From NCBI RefSeq assembly GCF_029760855.1, contig NZ_SOSI01000003.1, positions 434,001 through 498,000 on the forward strand: 64,000 bases of DNA, given 5' to 3'. A program made the position numbers and the translations under genes. The stretch comes from Erythrobacter litoralis. Lineage in GTDB: Bacteria; Pseudomonadota; Alphaproteobacteria; Sphingomonadales; Sphingomonadaceae. The notes under the pieces are model-generated. The model was not told the DNA's origin. It saw only the letters and a list, made by a program, of their open reading frames with translations, and ran no database searches. The stretch's first letter is position 1, and every line of letters begins with the position of its first letter. Below are positions 45,627 through 55,577 of the stretch, piece by piece.

Positions 45627-47570
45627 ATGATCAAACGCTTCGCCCCGCTCGCTTTCGCCGCCCTCGCTGCCCAGCACCCCGCCGCCGCCCAGATACGACC
45701 GGAGAGCAACTCGGCGCCCACCGCCCCGTCGCTCGACGATTCGACCCCGCTGCCGCAGGATACGCCATGGCCGGGTGGAACGATCGGCCTGAATATCGAC
45801 GCGACGGATACGCGCCGCGGGATCTATTCGGTCACGCAGACCTTCCCGTTGCCCGCCGGAACGCGACAGCTCAACTTGCTGCTGCCCGAATGGCTGCCCG
45901 GCAAGCACGCGGCGCGCGGTGCTATCAACTTGCTCTCGAACATCCGCTTCACTGCGAATGGCGAAACGCTGACATGGTCGCGCGATCCGTACGATGTGTT
46001 CCGCTTCCGGGTGGAGGTGCCCGATGGCGCGTCCGAAGTTGTGGCGACCTTCGTCCACACCTCGCCCGTGACGGGAAGCGAGGGGCGTATCACCATGACG
46101 CAGGAAATGCTCAACCTACAATGGGAACAGATGAGCCTCTATCCCGAAGGGCATTACGTCCGCCGCATCGCAGTGCAGCCGATTGTGACGGTGCCTGAGG
46201 GTTGGCAAGTCTTCACCGCACTCGACGGGCAACGCCGCAGCGGCAACACGGTCCGCTGGGAACCGACGGATTACGAGACGCTCGTCGATTCGCCGATCTT
46301 CGCCGGCGCGTATTCGAAGCAGTGGGAGCTTGGCGAAGGCGTTCGGCTCGATGCGGTGGCCGATGCGCCGAAATATCTCGATCTTGCGCCCGAAAACGCA
46401 ACCAAGTTCACCGCATTGGCCGAAGAGGCCATTGCCCTGTTCGGCTCGCGCCCGTTTGACCATTACAACATTCTCCTCGCTATGACCGACCGGATGGGCG
46501 GCATCGGCCTCGAACATCACCGCTCGAGCGAGAACCAGTACGAACCGGAAGCCCTCATGAAGTGGGACGAGTTCGACTGGGATCACAATGTCGTCAGCCA
46601 CGAGATCGTGCATAGCTGGAACGGCAAGTACCGCCGTCCGGTGGGGCTTTGGACACCCGATTACCGCACGCCGATGGATGACACTTTGCTGTGGGTCTAT
46701 GAAGGGCAGACCCAGTTCTGGGGGTGGGTCCTTGCCGCGCGTTCCGGCTTTCAGTCGAAGGACACCATTCTCGGCAATTTCGCCAATGCTGTGGCGAATT
46801 ACTCCGAAGGGCAGCCGGGCCGCGCATGGCGCAGCGTGCAGGATACGACCTACGATCCGATCATCAATTCACGCGCGCCCTTACCGTATAGCTCGCTCCA
46901 GCGCAGCGAGGACTATTACGTCGAAGGCGCACTGACATGGCTCGAAGCCGACCAGATTATCCGGAACGGCACACGCGGCCGGCGCGGGCTCGACGATTTC
47001 GCCAAGGTGTTCTTCGGCAGTGCGGACGGCGATTACGGTGAGAAGACGTACGATTTCGACGAGGTCGTGGCTGCGCTGAACGGCATCTACGAGTACGATT
47101 GGGCAACCTTCCTCGACACGCGCCTTCGCCAGCCGAACCAGCCCGCGCCGACGCGCGGCCTAGAGATGGCCGGATACGAACTCGTCTGGAAGGACGAACC
47201 CAATCCTTACGCCAAGGGCCGAATGCAGTATTCGAACTATCTCGACCTGTTCTATTCGCTCGGTATCAATCTCTCTTCCGAAGGCACGGTGACGAGCACC
47301 CTTTACGACGGCCCGGCCTTCGATGCGGGCATCGTCAACGGCGCGCAGATCGTGGCCGTGAACGGAGATGCCTATTCCACCGATACGATGCGCGATGCCG
47401 TTACCGCTGCCAAGGAGAGCGACGACCCGATCGAACTGCTGGTCAAGCGCGGCGAGCGCTACGATACCGTAACGGTCGATTATAGCGGCGGCCTGCGCTA
47501 TCCTTGGATCGAGCCGACCGGCGATGGCGAACAGGGCCTCGACCGCTTGCTCGCATCAAGAATCAAGTGA
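45627..47570 (+). CDS. M61-family metallopeptidase with PDZ domain
   Basis: 647 residues. A signal peptide ends near AAAQ; the ATG at 45627 follows AAAGAAG. The zinc site is H325-E326-I-V-H329 in VSHEIVHSWNGKYRRP, with a likely third ligand E359 in WVYEGQTQF. A glycyl-aminopeptidase-type N-terminal fold and a C-terminal PDZ domain (about 550-625, EGTVTSTLYDGPAFDAGIVNGAQIVAVNGDAY) complete the family architecture. It should work as a periplasmic aminopeptidase. It is monocistronic as far as spacing shows. Confidence 0.88.
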   Translation: MIKRFAPLAFAALAAQHPAAAQIRPESNSAPTAPSLDDSTPLPQDTPWPGGTIGLNIDATDTRRGIYSVTQTFPLPAGTRQLNLLLPEWLPGKHAARGAINLLSNIRFTANGETLTWSRDPYDVFRFRVEVPDGASEVVATFVHTSPVTGSEGRITMTQEMLNLQWEQMSLYPEGHYVRRIAVQPIVTVPEGWQVFTALDGQRRSGNTVRWEPTDYETLVDSPIFAGAYSKQWELGEGVRLDAVADAPKYLDLAPENATKFTALAEEAIALFGSRPFDHYNILLAMTDRMGGIGLEHHRSSENQYEPEALMKWDEFDWDHNVVSHEIVHSWNGKYRRPVGLWTPDYRTPMDDTLLWVYEGQTQFWGWVLAARSGFQSKDTILGNFANAVANYSEGQPGRAWRSVQDTTYDPIINSRAPLPYSSLQRSEDYYVEGALTWLEADQIIRNGTRGRRGLDDFAKVFFGSADGDYGEKTYDFDEVVAALNGIYEYDWATFLDTRLRQPNQPAPTRGLEMAGYELVWKDEPNPYAKGRMQYSNYLDLFYSLGINLSSEGTVTSTLYDGPAFDAGIVNGAQIVAVNGDAYSTDTMRDAVTAAKESDDPIELLVKRGERYDTVTVDYSGGLRYPWIEPTGDGEQGLDRLLASRIK

Positions 47571-47713
47571 TCCCGCCTATCGAATTTTAGGTCGGCGTTT
47601 ACCGATCGAGATTAAAGGCGTCGGGCGCTTGCCCTTTATGAAGGCGCTGGCTACGCCGCGCGCCGACTTGGCTATCTCCTTAAGGAAACGGCTGCAACAT
47701 TCGAGAGACCTCC

Positions 47714-48247
47714 ATGCGTATCGATATGATCCCGATCGGCGACAATCCGCCGGAAAGCCTCAACGTCATCATCGAAGTGCCGACCGGCGGCGAACCCGTA
47801 AAATACGAGTTCGACAAGCAGTCGGGTGCATTGTTCGTCGACCGCATCCTGCACACGCCGATGCGCTATCCCGCGAATTACGGCTTTGTGCCCCATACCC
47901 TTTCGCCCGATGGCGATCCGCTCGATGCGCTGGTCATCGCCCGCTCGCCCTTCATTCCGGGCTGCGTGGTGCGCGCCCGCCCCATTGGCGTGCTTAACCT
48001 CGAAGACGAGCATGGCGGCGATGAAAAGCTGGTCTGCGTCCCGGTCGACACGACCTTCCCGTATTATTCGGACGTCGGCGAAACCAAGGATCTGCCGAGC
48101 ATCATCTTCGCGCAGATCGAACACTTCTTCACCCACTATAAGGATCTGGAGAAGGAAAAGTGGGTTCGCATCGGCGCTTGGGGCGATGCCGCGGAAGCCA
48201 AGCGGATTACGCTCGAATCGATCGAACGCTGCAAAAACGGCGGCTAG
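47714..48247 (+). CDS. ppa: Inorganic pyrophosphatase
   Basis: 177 residues. The family-I signature DGDPLDALV is intact, with YPANYGFVPHTL upstream and the expected length. It hydrolyses pyrophosphate made by biosynthesis, in the cytoplasm with magnesium. It converges with the BON-MscS gene, with one base between the stops. Confidence 0.96.
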   Translation: MRIDMIPIGDNPPESLNVIIEVPTGGEPVKYEFDKQSGALFVDRILHTPMRYPANYGFVPHTLSPDGDPLDALVIARSPFIPGCVVRARPIGVLNLEDEHGGDEKLVCVPVDTTFPYYSDVGETKDLPSIIFAQIEHFFTHYKDLEKEKWVRIGAWGDAAEAKRITLESIERCKNGG

Positions 48248-48248
48248 A

Positions 48249-49625
48249 TCACTCCACCGGGCGCGAATGGTCGAGCAGGTCCTTGTCCTGCTCGCCCCCG
48301 CTCTGGCGGCGCTCGTCCTCAACCATATCTTCGATCTCGTCGACCGGACGAACGTCTTCGTCGTGGTGAGTCGAGCTTAGCTGCTGCACCTGCTTCTTCG
48401 GTGCTTCGCTTTCCTGTGACTGGTTAGCTTCCCCGAACGGCACGTTCGCGGAGCGTGGATCGAAGCGCAGGCGATAGATCGGCTCGGGCAAGCCGAAGCC
48501 CGCATTTTCGAGCGCGGTCTTTACTGCCGGAATAGCGCGGCTCTGCGCCTTCCACCAATCCGTTTCGGTCTGGTCGACCCAACCAAGGAACCGGATGACC
48601 ACGTTCGAATCGCCCACCTCGATGATACGACCCTCGGCTGGCGGCTTATCGAGGATGAAGGGCAAGGCCTGCAACGTTTCGCGCCCGAGCTTGCGCGCGG
48701 CCAGCGCGTCGTCGTCGGCATCCACGCCGAGATCGAACTGGAACCGACGCTGCGGATTGCGGGTAAAATTGGTGATGACCGCCTTGAACACCTGACTGTT
48801 CGGCACGCGCAGATGATTGCCGTCCAGCGTCATCAGCACGGTCGCGCGGCTGGTGAGGCGGATCACACGACCCTCCAGATCGTCGATCAGCACCCAGTCG
48901 TTGCCGCGAAACGGTTGCCGGAGACTGAGCATGAGCGAGGCGACGTAATTCTCGATCGTATCGCGCAATGCGAAACCCAGCGCGAGGCCGATGACGCCCG
49001 CGCCGCCGAGGACCGCGCCGAGCAGCGCCCCCGCCCCGATAATATCCAGTGCGACGACCAGACCGCCCACGATGAACACGAAGCGAATCGCGCTGGCGAT
49101 CAACTCTTCGAGAAAGCCGTTGGGGGCGATGCGGCTCCACAGCCCACCGAGGCCGGCAAGAAGATAACCGATAAGGGCGATTGCCCCCCAGACGACGAGT
49201 GCGAAGCCGAACAGGGGCAGCATCGCGAGGAAATCGTTCAGCTTGCCTGTCAGGGTGGCAAGACCGCCGGCTTGGGAAGACAGCGAGACATCGCGTTCGA
49301 GACCATTCTCGACCGTGACGACGCCCGATACCCTTCCCGCGATCTCCTCGGCCCTGGCAATATCCTCCTGCTGTGGCACCTCGCCCACGAGCGTGACCAC
49401 GCCCTCCCTTACCGAAACGCGCACGTTCCGGAACGCCGGCAGTTCGGCGAAGATGCCGCTGATACGCCCGGATATGCGGTCGTCATCACCCGCATTTTGC
49501 GTGTTGTCGATCGGCTGGGCGGGGGCGGTGGGCTCGGGCGAGGCAGTTTCGGCAGGCGCGGCAGGAAGCATGGCCGCAGCTGGCGAGGCGGCACATAGAG
49601 CGAGCGCGGCGAGGAGGCCCTTCAC
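48249..49625 (-). CDS. BON-domain MscS-like channel protein
   Basis: 458 residues from a GTG that overlaps the pmbA stop. Signal peptide (about 1-19), a periplasmic BON domain (about 48-112, VRVSVREGVVTLVGEVPQQEDI), then membrane helices and an MscS channel core with GALLGAVLGGAGVIGLALGFALRDTIENY and the beta domain PFRGNDWVLIDDLEGRVIRLTSRATVLMTLDGNHLRVPNSQ. A long acidic cytoplasmic tail ends the chain. The BON domain may bind membrane lipid or peptidoglycan and tune gating (inference). Confidence 0.85.
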   Translation of the reverse strand: MKGLLAALALCAASPAAAMLPAAPAETASPEPTAPAQPIDNTQNAGDDDRISGRISGIFAELPAFRNVRVSVREGVVTLVGEVPQQEDIARAEEIAGRVSGVVTVENGLERDVSLSSQAGGLATLTGKLNDFLAMLPLFGFALVVWGAIALIGYLLAGLGGLWSRIAPNGFLEELIASAIRFVFIVGGLVVALDIIGAGALLGAVLGGAGVIGLALGFALRDTIENYVASLMLSLRQPFRGNDWVLIDDLEGRVIRLTSRATVLMTLDGNHLRVPNSQVFKAVITNFTRNPQRRFQFDLGVDADDDALAARKLGRETLQALPFILDKPPAEGRIIEVGDSNVVIRFLGWVDQTETDWWKAQSRAIPAVKTALENAGFGLPEPIYRLRFDPRSANVPFGEANQSQESEAPKKQVQQLSSTHHDEDVRPVDEIEDMVEDERRQSGGEQDKDLLDHSRPVE

Positions 49626-50968
49626 TGCCCCGCCACCATCATGCCGTCGATCCGCAAGGTCGGCACGTTTATCGCGCGGTGCATGGCGAGATCGTCGGCG
49701 GGCGTCATGGCGCGATACATCTCCAGTAGATTTCCTGCGATGGTGATTTCCGCCACCGCCCCGGCGATCTCGCCATTATGAATGCGAAAGCCAGTGGCCC
49801 CGCGGCTGTAGTCGCCGGTTACGCCGTTGACGCCCTGCCCGAACAGCGAGGTAACATAGAGACCGTCGGCGATATCGGCCATAAGGGAAGCGGGCGAAAC
49901 ACGACCAGGGTCGAGATGGACGTTGGAGACGGATACCCCGGGCGCCCCTGCCCCGCCGCGCGACGCATTGCCTGTGAGGCCGAGGCCGAGCTGATCGGCG
50001 GATGCGACGTTGGTGAGCCAGCCGCCGATCCGTCCGCCCTCCACCAATGCCTTTTCACGTGTCGGCACGCCTTCGCCGTCGAATGCGCGCGACCGGAGGC
50101 CGCGCGGTCGGAAGGGATCTTCCACGATTCGGATGGCGGGATCGAACAGGTCTTCCTCTTCGCGCCCGAGCAGGAACGTCGCCTTGCGGGCGGCCGCCGG
50201 CGCCGACATGGCTGCGACGAGGTGTCCGATGAGCCCTGATCCCACGCGCGGATCGAAGACGACCGGCATTGTACGGCTCGGCAGCGATCCGGGATCGAGC
50301 CGAGCAACCGCGCGCTCGCCGGCCTTGCGACCGATCTCGTCAAAGGACGGCAAATCGGCGCGATGCCTGGCACTGCGCATGGCATAATCGGTCTGCATCC
50401 GGCTGCCCTCGCCCGCGATGACGCTGGCCGAAAGCGCATAGCCCGAGGTGGCATAGCCTTTCGCGAAGCCGTTGGATGTCACCAGAGCCGCGACCGAGCG
50501 ACTGGCGGATGCACTGCCGCCATCGCTATTGGTCACGCCTTTCACCGCGCGCGCTGCGTCTTCCGTGGCCGCGGCGGCCTCGCGCAGATAAGCGGGTTCG
50601 ATTTCCGAGAGATCGGCCAGATCGAGATCGGGCACGGGACCGCCGAACAGCTTGTCCTGCGGAGCTAAGCCGGCATGCGAGTCTTCCAGCGCAATGCGCG
50701 CCATCTCGACCGCGCGTTCGGCGAGGGCGGCAAGGCTTGCAGGTAGAAAATCGCTTGTGCTGATCGAGGCCGACCTTCTCCCGACAAAGACCCGCAGACC
50801 GATCTCTTCGCTTTCCGAACGCTCGACTTCCTCCAGCTTGCCGAGTCGCACGGTGACGCTCTCGGATGCATCGGCGCTCGCGACCGCGTCGGCGGCGCTC
50901 GCGCCGTTCTTTAGCGCTAGGGAGACGAGTTCGTCGCAGCGCGCGAGCGCGGTATCGGTATCGATCAT
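49622..50968 (-). CDS. pmbA: TldD/PmbA-family protein (TldE-like)
   Basis: 448 residues with the PmbA/TldE pattern: LGKLEEVERSESEEIGLRVFVGRRSAS near the N-terminus, SDGGSASASRSVAALVTSNGF in the middle, and GVTGDYSRGATGFRIHNGEIAGAVAEITIAGNLLEM near the end. The TldE subunit lacks the zinc-binding HExxxH of TldD, as here. It pairs with TldD to degrade peptides. tldD itself is not in the window. It overlaps the downstream MscS-like gene by 4 bases. Confidence 0.9.
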   Translation of the reverse strand: MIDTDTALARCDELVSLALKNGASAADAVASADASESVTVRLGKLEEVERSESEEIGLRVFVGRRSASISTSDFLPASLAALAERAVEMARIALEDSHAGLAPQDKLFGGPVPDLDLADLSEIEPAYLREAAAATEDAARAVKGVTNSDGGSASASRSVAALVTSNGFAKGYATSGYALSASVIAGEGSRMQTDYAMRSARHRADLPSFDEIGRKAGERAVARLDPGSLPSRTMPVVFDPRVGSGLIGHLVAAMSAPAAARKATFLLGREEEDLFDPAIRIVEDPFRPRGLRSRAFDGEGVPTREKALVEGGRIGGWLTNVASADQLGLGLTGNASRGGAGAPGVSVSNVHLDPGRVSPASLMADIADGLYVTSLFGQGVNGVTGDYSRGATGFRIHNGEIAGAVAEITIAGNLLEMYRAMTPADDLAMHRAINVPTLRIDGMMVAGQ

Positions 50969-51006
50969 GCCCGCCTAACGCAGCAGCAGGCTGAAGAGGT
51001 CCGGCG

Positions 51007-51381
51007 TCAGAGGGTTTGCGTCGCCAAGCGGAACACGAGCGTGATCAGGAAGGGCAGTCCGATTGCCGTCGCCCACAGCCCCATGAGATCGCTGCGGAAT
51101 GTGGGCAGGAGGGAAGGATCGGCGGCCTGCTCGTCGGTCAAATCCTTCCAGCGCGCTTCGAACCAGCGGCAAGCCGGAATGATACCGGCGACGAGCAATA
51201 TGAGCGCGACGTATGGCAGGATCGACGGCAAACCATCCTGCAAGGCTTTGACCGTCAGGAATATCTGCAAGCCGGTATACACGATCAGCGCCGTTGCGAC
51301 GTGATTGCTCATCGACCGTCGCAAATCGCGCGTCGCGGCTGTCTTCGGGCGGGCTGCCCGCCCTTGGATGGCTTTGGCCAT
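51007..51381 (-). CDS. Small membrane protein of unknown function
   Basis: 124 residues with three hydrophobic segments (about 27-45, 52-70 and 100-118) and a basic N-terminus (RAARPKTAATRDLRR). GGAG lies about 8 bases upstream of the ATG. No domain is recognised. It ends 38 bases before the pmbA start and may be transcribed with it. Confidence 0.68.
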   Translation of the reverse strand: MAKAIQGRAARPKTAATRDLRRSMSNHVATALIVYTGLQIFLTVKALQDGLPSILPYVALILLVAGIIPACRWFEARWKDLTDEQAADPSLLPTFRSDLMGLWATAIGLPFLITLVFRLATQTL

Positions 51382-51504
51382 ACCTTTTCTCCCAGCAATG
51401 TCTCCCTATACGCATCCTTTCAGATCGCCGCCCTCGTGGCAAGATTGCCGCGTATTTCGCTGATACGTGCGCGCTTCGGGGTTTTCGCCGAACCATAGCG
51501 TGCT

Positions 51505-52302
51505 ATGCCGTTCGCCATGGCCGATACGACGTTCAATACCGACAGCGCGGCACTGCCCGATGCCGCTCCGCCCATTCCGCAGGGCGGCCTCGAAGTCGTG
51601 TCGATCGCCAAAAGCTACGACAAGCGCGCCGTCCTGACGGACATCTCATTGTCGGTCGGCAAGGGCGAGGTGCTCGGCCTGCTCGGTCCGAATGGTGCCG
51701 GCAAGACGACCTGCTTCTACTCCATCATGGGCCTGGTGCGCCCGGACAGCGGCCGCATCCTCATGGACGGTGAGGATGTGACCAAGCTGCCGATGTATCG
51801 CCGTGCGATCCTTGGTCTCGGCTACTTACCGCAGGAAACCAGCATCTTTCGCGGCATGACCGTGGAGCAGAACATTGCCTGTGTCCTCGAGATGGTCGAG
51901 CCCGACAAGACCACCCGCGAAGCCGAATTGAACCGCCTGCTGGACGAATTCGGTTTGCAACGCTTGCGGACAAGCCCGGCCATGGCGCTTTCGGGCGGTG
52001 AGCGCCGCCGCGCGGAAATCGCGCGCGCCCTCGCCGCCAAACCGTCCATCATGCTGCTCGACGAACCCTTTGCCGGGATCGATCCCCTTTCGATCAGCGA
52101 CATCCGCGATCTCGTCGCCGATCTGAAAACCCGCGGGATCGGCGTGCTCATCACCGATCACAATGTGCGCGAGACCCTGGAAATCGTCGACCGTGCCTGC
52201 ATCATCTATGGTGGGCAGGTGCTGTTCGCCGGTACGCCGCAAGACCTAGTGGCAGACGAAAACGTGAAACGGCTTTATCTCGGCGAAAGCTTTACGTTGT
52301 AA
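51505..52302 (+). CDS. lptB: LPS export ABC transporter ATP-binding protein
   Basis: 265 residues. Walker A GPNGAGKT, ABC signature ALSGGERRR, Walker B LLDEPFAGID and the H-loop TDHN are all present, and GLGYLPQETSIFRGMTVEQNI is LptB-specific. It drives lipopolysaccharide extraction with LptF/LptG at the inner membrane. An N-terminal extension of about 28 residues precedes the domain; a start at the second ATG (51517) is possible. The pairing lptB then rpoN is common in proteobacteria. Confidence 0.94.
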   Translation: MPFAMADTTFNTDSAALPDAAPPIPQGGLEVVSIAKSYDKRAVLTDISLSVGKGEVLGLLGPNGAGKTTCFYSIMGLVRPDSGRILMDGEDVTKLPMYRRAILGLGYLPQETSIFRGMTVEQNIACVLEMVEPDKTTREAELNRLLDEFGLQRLRTSPAMALSGGERRRAEIARALAAKPSIMLLDEPFAGIDPLSISDIRDLVADLKTRGIGVLITDHNVRETLEIVDRACIIYGGQVLFAGTPQDLVADENVKRLYLGESFTL

Positions 52303-52339
52303 TGATGCTGCCACCTTGTAATTCGGAGTAGCTCTTTTC

Positions 52340-53785
52340 GTGGCCCTAGGCCCTCGCCTCGACCTGCGACAAACGCAATCGCTGGTAATGACGCCGCAAC
52401 TGCAGCAGGCGATCAAATTGCTGGCGCTCTCCAATCTCGAGATCGAAAGCTTCGTTTCGGAAGCGCTCGAAGCCAATCCCCTGCTCGAAATCGGCGAGAC
52501 GCGCAGCGAGACAAGCGAACCCGAACGCGCAGCGCAAGAACACGATGCAAGCCCCGGCCCCGACGGCGGAGAAGCTCTCGATATTGCCGATCATGCGCTC
52601 GATCCCGAATCGGCCCCCGGCGATAGCGGCGACTGGTCGCGCGCGGCTTCGGGTGCGTCGTCAGAAGATACGCCGTTCCTCGAAAACCGGACCGACGATG
52701 GCCCCTCGCTTGCCGAACATCTCTCGGCGCAGATCGGCGGGATCGCCGGGGATCGCCGCGAAGCCCTGATCGCGCAGCGGATCATCGCGGAGCTCGACGA
52801 TGCCGGTTATCTCCATAGCGATCTGCGCTATCTCTCGGACGAACTCGGCGCACCACTTGCGGAAATCGAACGGGGTCTCGCACTCGTCCAGCAACTCGAT
52901 CCGACCGGCGTCGGCGCGCGGACCTTGGGCGAGTGCCTGGCGCTGCAGGCGAAGGAAGCCGATCGCTACGATCCCTGCATGGCACGGTTGATCGACAATC
53001 TCGATCTCGTGGCGAAGGGAGACGTCTCGAAGCTCAAGCGGCTGTGCGAAGTCGATGACGAAGATTTTGCCGAAATGCTCGCCGAATTACGGACCTACGA
53101 CCCCAAGCCCGGCTGCCGTTTCGGAGGAGCGTCACACGCCGCCGTCGTGCCCGACGTGATCGTCGAACAGCTGCCTTCAGGTGGCTGGAATATCCGCATC
53201 AACGAAGAGACGTTGCCGCGTCTCGTCGTCAACCGCGACTATTATGTCGAACTCGACAAGGGGGCGCACGACAAGAAGGCGAAGGCGTGGCTCAACGAAC
53301 AGCTTGGCGAAGCGGACTGGCTGATACGCGCTCTGGACCAGCGCCAGAAAACGATCCTCAAAGCCGCCAGTGAAATTCTGCGTCGACAGGAAGGCTTCTT
53401 CCGCGAAGGGATCTCGGCGATGAAGCCGCTGACCCTGCGCGAAGTGGCGGAAACGATCGATATGCACGAATCCACCATCAGCCGGGTCACCAGCAACAAA
53501 TATCTCAGCTGCCCCCGTGGAACCTTCGAAATGAAATACTTCTTTTCGAGCGGCGTACCTGCGGCAGATGGCGAAGGTGCCAGTTCACAAGCCATCAAGG
53601 CGCGGATCAAAGCCCTGTGCGACGGGGAGGAGGCGAAAAAAGTGCTTTCCGACCAAAAACTTGCCGACCTACTGAAAGACGAAGGCTTCGACCTCGCTCG
53701 CCGGACGGTCGCTAAATATCGCGAAGCCATCGGTATCGGCTCGTCTGCCGAGAGACGTCGCCAGAAGAAGCTCCTGTCCTTTTAG
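52340..53785 (+). CDS. rpoN: RNA polymerase sigma-54 factor
   Basis: 481 residues from a GTG. N-terminal glutamine-rich activator region (QTQSLVMTPQLQQAIKLLALSNLEIESFV), acidic linker (about 55-120), core-binding domain, then the helix-turn-helix (TLREVAETIDMHESTISRVTSNKYLSCPRGTFEMKYFFSS) and the RpoN box ARRTVAKYRE near the end. It directs transcription at -24/-12 promoters. It lies 37 bases after lptB and could be co-transcribed. Confidence 0.96.
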   Translation: MALGPRLDLRQTQSLVMTPQLQQAIKLLALSNLEIESFVSEALEANPLLEIGETRSETSEPERAAQEHDASPGPDGGEALDIADHALDPESAPGDSGDWSRAASGASSEDTPFLENRTDDGPSLAEHLSAQIGGIAGDRREALIAQRIIAELDDAGYLHSDLRYLSDELGAPLAEIERGLALVQQLDPTGVGARTLGECLALQAKEADRYDPCMARLIDNLDLVAKGDVSKLKRLCEVDDEDFAEMLAELRTYDPKPGCRFGGASHAAVVPDVIVEQLPSGGWNIRINEETLPRLVVNRDYYVELDKGAHDKKAKAWLNEQLGEADWLIRALDQRQKTILKAASEILRRQEGFFREGISAMKPLTLREVAETIDMHESTISRVTSNKYLSCPRGTFEMKYFFSSGVPAADGEGASSQAIKARIKALCDGEEAKKVLSDQKLADLLKDEGFDLARRTVAKYREAIGIGSSAERRRQKKLLSF

Positions 53786-53809
53786 GCTTCGAAAGCTGCG
53801 TAGAAAAAG

Positions 53810-53850
53810 TTAATACCTTTTACCCGCCGTTAACCTTTCTCGTTCATTTC
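53810..53850 (+). promoter_or_regulatory. ctrA promoter region with CtrA-like half-sites
   Basis: TTTACCCGCCGTTAA (53819-53833) read on the minus strand is TTAA-N7-TAAA, one mismatch from the CtrA consensus TTAA-N7-TTAA. TTAATACCTTTTACC (53810-53824) overlaps it with two mismatches. CtrA autoregulation is known in Caulobacter; the sites here are only close matches. Confidence 0.4.
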
Positions 53851-53923
53851 CGCAGTGGTTAACGAGCGACAACACCTCTTATCTGAAGGTTACTGGAAAC
53901 ACTGGGCAACGGGGGGACGACCC

Positions 53924-54619
53924 ATGCGCGTACTGCTGATCGAAGACGAACCGACTACTTCCAAGGCGATCGAGCTCATGCTCACGACCGAGGGCTTCAA
54001 CGTTTACGCCACCGATCTCGGCGAGGAAGGCCTCGATCTCGGCAAGCTCTACGATTACGATATCATTCTGCTCGATCTCAATCTGCCGGACATGCACGGC
54101 TACGATGTCCTAAAGAAACTGCGCGTCGCCAAGGTGCAGACGCCGGTACTGATCCTTTCGGGTATTGCCGAGATGGACAGCAAGATCCGCAGCTTCGGCT
54201 TCGGCGCGGACGATTACGTCACCAAGCCGTTCCACCGCGAAGAACTGATTGCCCGCATCCAGGCGGTGGTTCGCCGGTCCAAGGGGCACAGCCAGTCGAT
54301 CATCGCGACCGGCAAACTGGCAGTCAATCTCGATGCAAAGACGGTGGAAGTCGACGGGGCACGCGTACACCTGACGGGCAAGGAATATGCGATGCTCGAG
54401 CTGCTTTCGCTGCGCAAGGGCACGACGCTGACTAAGGAAATGTTCCTCAACCACCTCTATGGCGGGATGGACGAGCCCGAACTCAAGATCATCGACGTGT
54501 TCATTTGCAAGCTGCGCAAAAAACTGAGCCATGCCTGCGGCGGCGAGAATTACATCGAGACCGTGTGGGGGCGCGGTTACGTGCTACGGGATCCGAACGA
54601 GGAAGCCGAAGCCGCCTGA
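53924..54619 (+). CDS. ctrA: Response regulator CtrA
   Basis: 231 residues. Receiver domain with phospho-acceptor D51 in [13 protein letters not shown] and K in [13 protein letters not shown], then an OmpR-type winged helix ([52 protein letters not shown]). The identity with CtrA is strong, including [19 protein letters not shown]. The ATG at 53924 gives the standard length; a frame from 53855 does not. It binds TTAA-N7-TTAA sites and controls cell cycle or envelope genes. Such a box precedes the PEP-CTERM gene at 58545. Confidence 0.95.
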   Translation: MRVLLIEDEPTTSKAIELMLTTEGFNVYATDLGEEGLDLGKLYDYDIILLDLNLPDMHGYDVLKKLRVAKVQTPVLILSGIAEMDSKIRSFGFGADDYVTKPFHREELIARIQAVVRRSKGHSQSIIATGKLAVNLDAKTVEVDGARVHLTGKEYAMLELLSLRKGTTLTKEMFLNHLYGGMDEPELKIIDVFICKLRKKLSHACGGENYIETVWGRGYVLRDPNEEAEAA

Positions 54620-54648
54620 ATTAAAAGTTCGTCACCACTCAGCAAGCT

Positions 54649-54680
54649 GGCCCCGGAGCGCAAACTCCGGGGCCTTTTTT
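54649..54680 (+). terminator. Intrinsic terminator after ctrA
   Basis: GGCCCCGGAG (54649-54658), loop CGCAAA, CTCCGGGGCC (54665-54674), followed by six T. A perfect 10-bp stem. It also separates ctrA from the convergent PEP-CTERM gene. Confidence 0.93.
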
Positions 54681-54697
54681 AGCTTGGACGATATAGC

Positions 54698-55237
54698 CTA
54701 GAACGCGAAGCTGACCTTGCGACGCCCCTTGGCCGAACGCATCATTCCGCCGAGTGCGAAGAAGCCAAGCAGCATCGTCATCCATGTGCCGGGTTCGGGA
54801 ACTGCGCCGCCAACCTGGGACACCGTAAGCAGTCCGCCTGTCGGTGTCGCCGCCCCGCCGGTCAAACGGAATTCACCGAGAAAGAAAACGGGATTTGTCG
54901 TCGAACCATCGAACAGATCGGGGCCATTGAAAAATCCGGAGAAGTTCGTCGAAGCAATTCGAAGCGTGGTAATCAACCCAGTACCGAAGGTTACATCCGC
55001 CATCGTGCTGGTTCCATTGGCGCTCGAGAAAGATCCGCTCACATCGTCGTATCGCACACGTGCCGATGTGCCGAAGTTCAATGCAGCGTCGGGCGCAGTC
55101 GTATCATCAAGAGTGAATTCGAAATTGCGTCCGTCGTCCCCATCGAAATCGAACAGAAGGGTGGCGGCGTTGGCATTGATCGGAGCCGAAACGACAGTAA
55201 TTCCCGCACATAGAAACAACGCTTTTTTCAATTTCAT
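54698..55237 (-). CDS. PEP-CTERM sorting-domain protein (first)
   Basis: 179 residues. Signal peptide ends near NANAA. The mature part is short, rich in Asp, Gly, Thr and Ser (LLFDFDGDDGRNFEFTLDD), with no known enzyme motif. The C-terminus has the exosortase tail PEPGTW, then a hydrophobic helix (MTMLLGFFALGGMM) and a basic end (RSAKGRRKVS). It should be exported and then handled by the exosortase at 21995. Function at the surface unknown. Upstream 55238-55577 is AT-rich with a dyad at 55428-55452 and no gene. Confidence 0.85.
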   Translation of the reverse strand: MKLKKALFLCAGITVVSAPINANAATLLFDFDGDDGRNFEFTLDDTTAPDAALNFGTSARVRYDDVSGSFSSANGTSTMADVTFGTGLITTLRIASTNFSGFFNGPDLFDGSTTNPVFFLGEFRLTGGAATPTGGLLTVSQVGGAVPEPGTWMTMLLGFFALGGMMRSAKGRRKVSFAF

Positions 55238-55577
55238 ATTCTGACCCTTTTTTCTGAATTAGGATGTACTCTATTCTTAATACGATAGTTTCACATTCCA
55301 TCTAAATTACAAATCGACGAACTACCGGATAAAGATACTAATGCCGGCCGCCTTCATACCAAATTTACCATAGCTTTCTCTTCGTCTTGTCCGTTTAACG
55401 AGGCAACAGATGATCAAATCTTTTTTTCGCCTGTGTCACCGAGGAACAGGCGCGCCACCGCAAAGGACAGCTATTTACATCTCTCGGCAGATGTGAGCGC
55501 GCCTTCTTTCTAAATGGCCTGCACAGAAATTGGCCTCGCGCTTGAAACGCGCCGATGCCAGCTATAACCGCCTTTCG

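Noticed and set aside
55428..55452. CGCCTGT...ACAGGCG hairpin in the gene-free stretch before trmB
   Set aside because: Has no T run after it on either strand (the T run precedes it), so it is not a convincing terminator.
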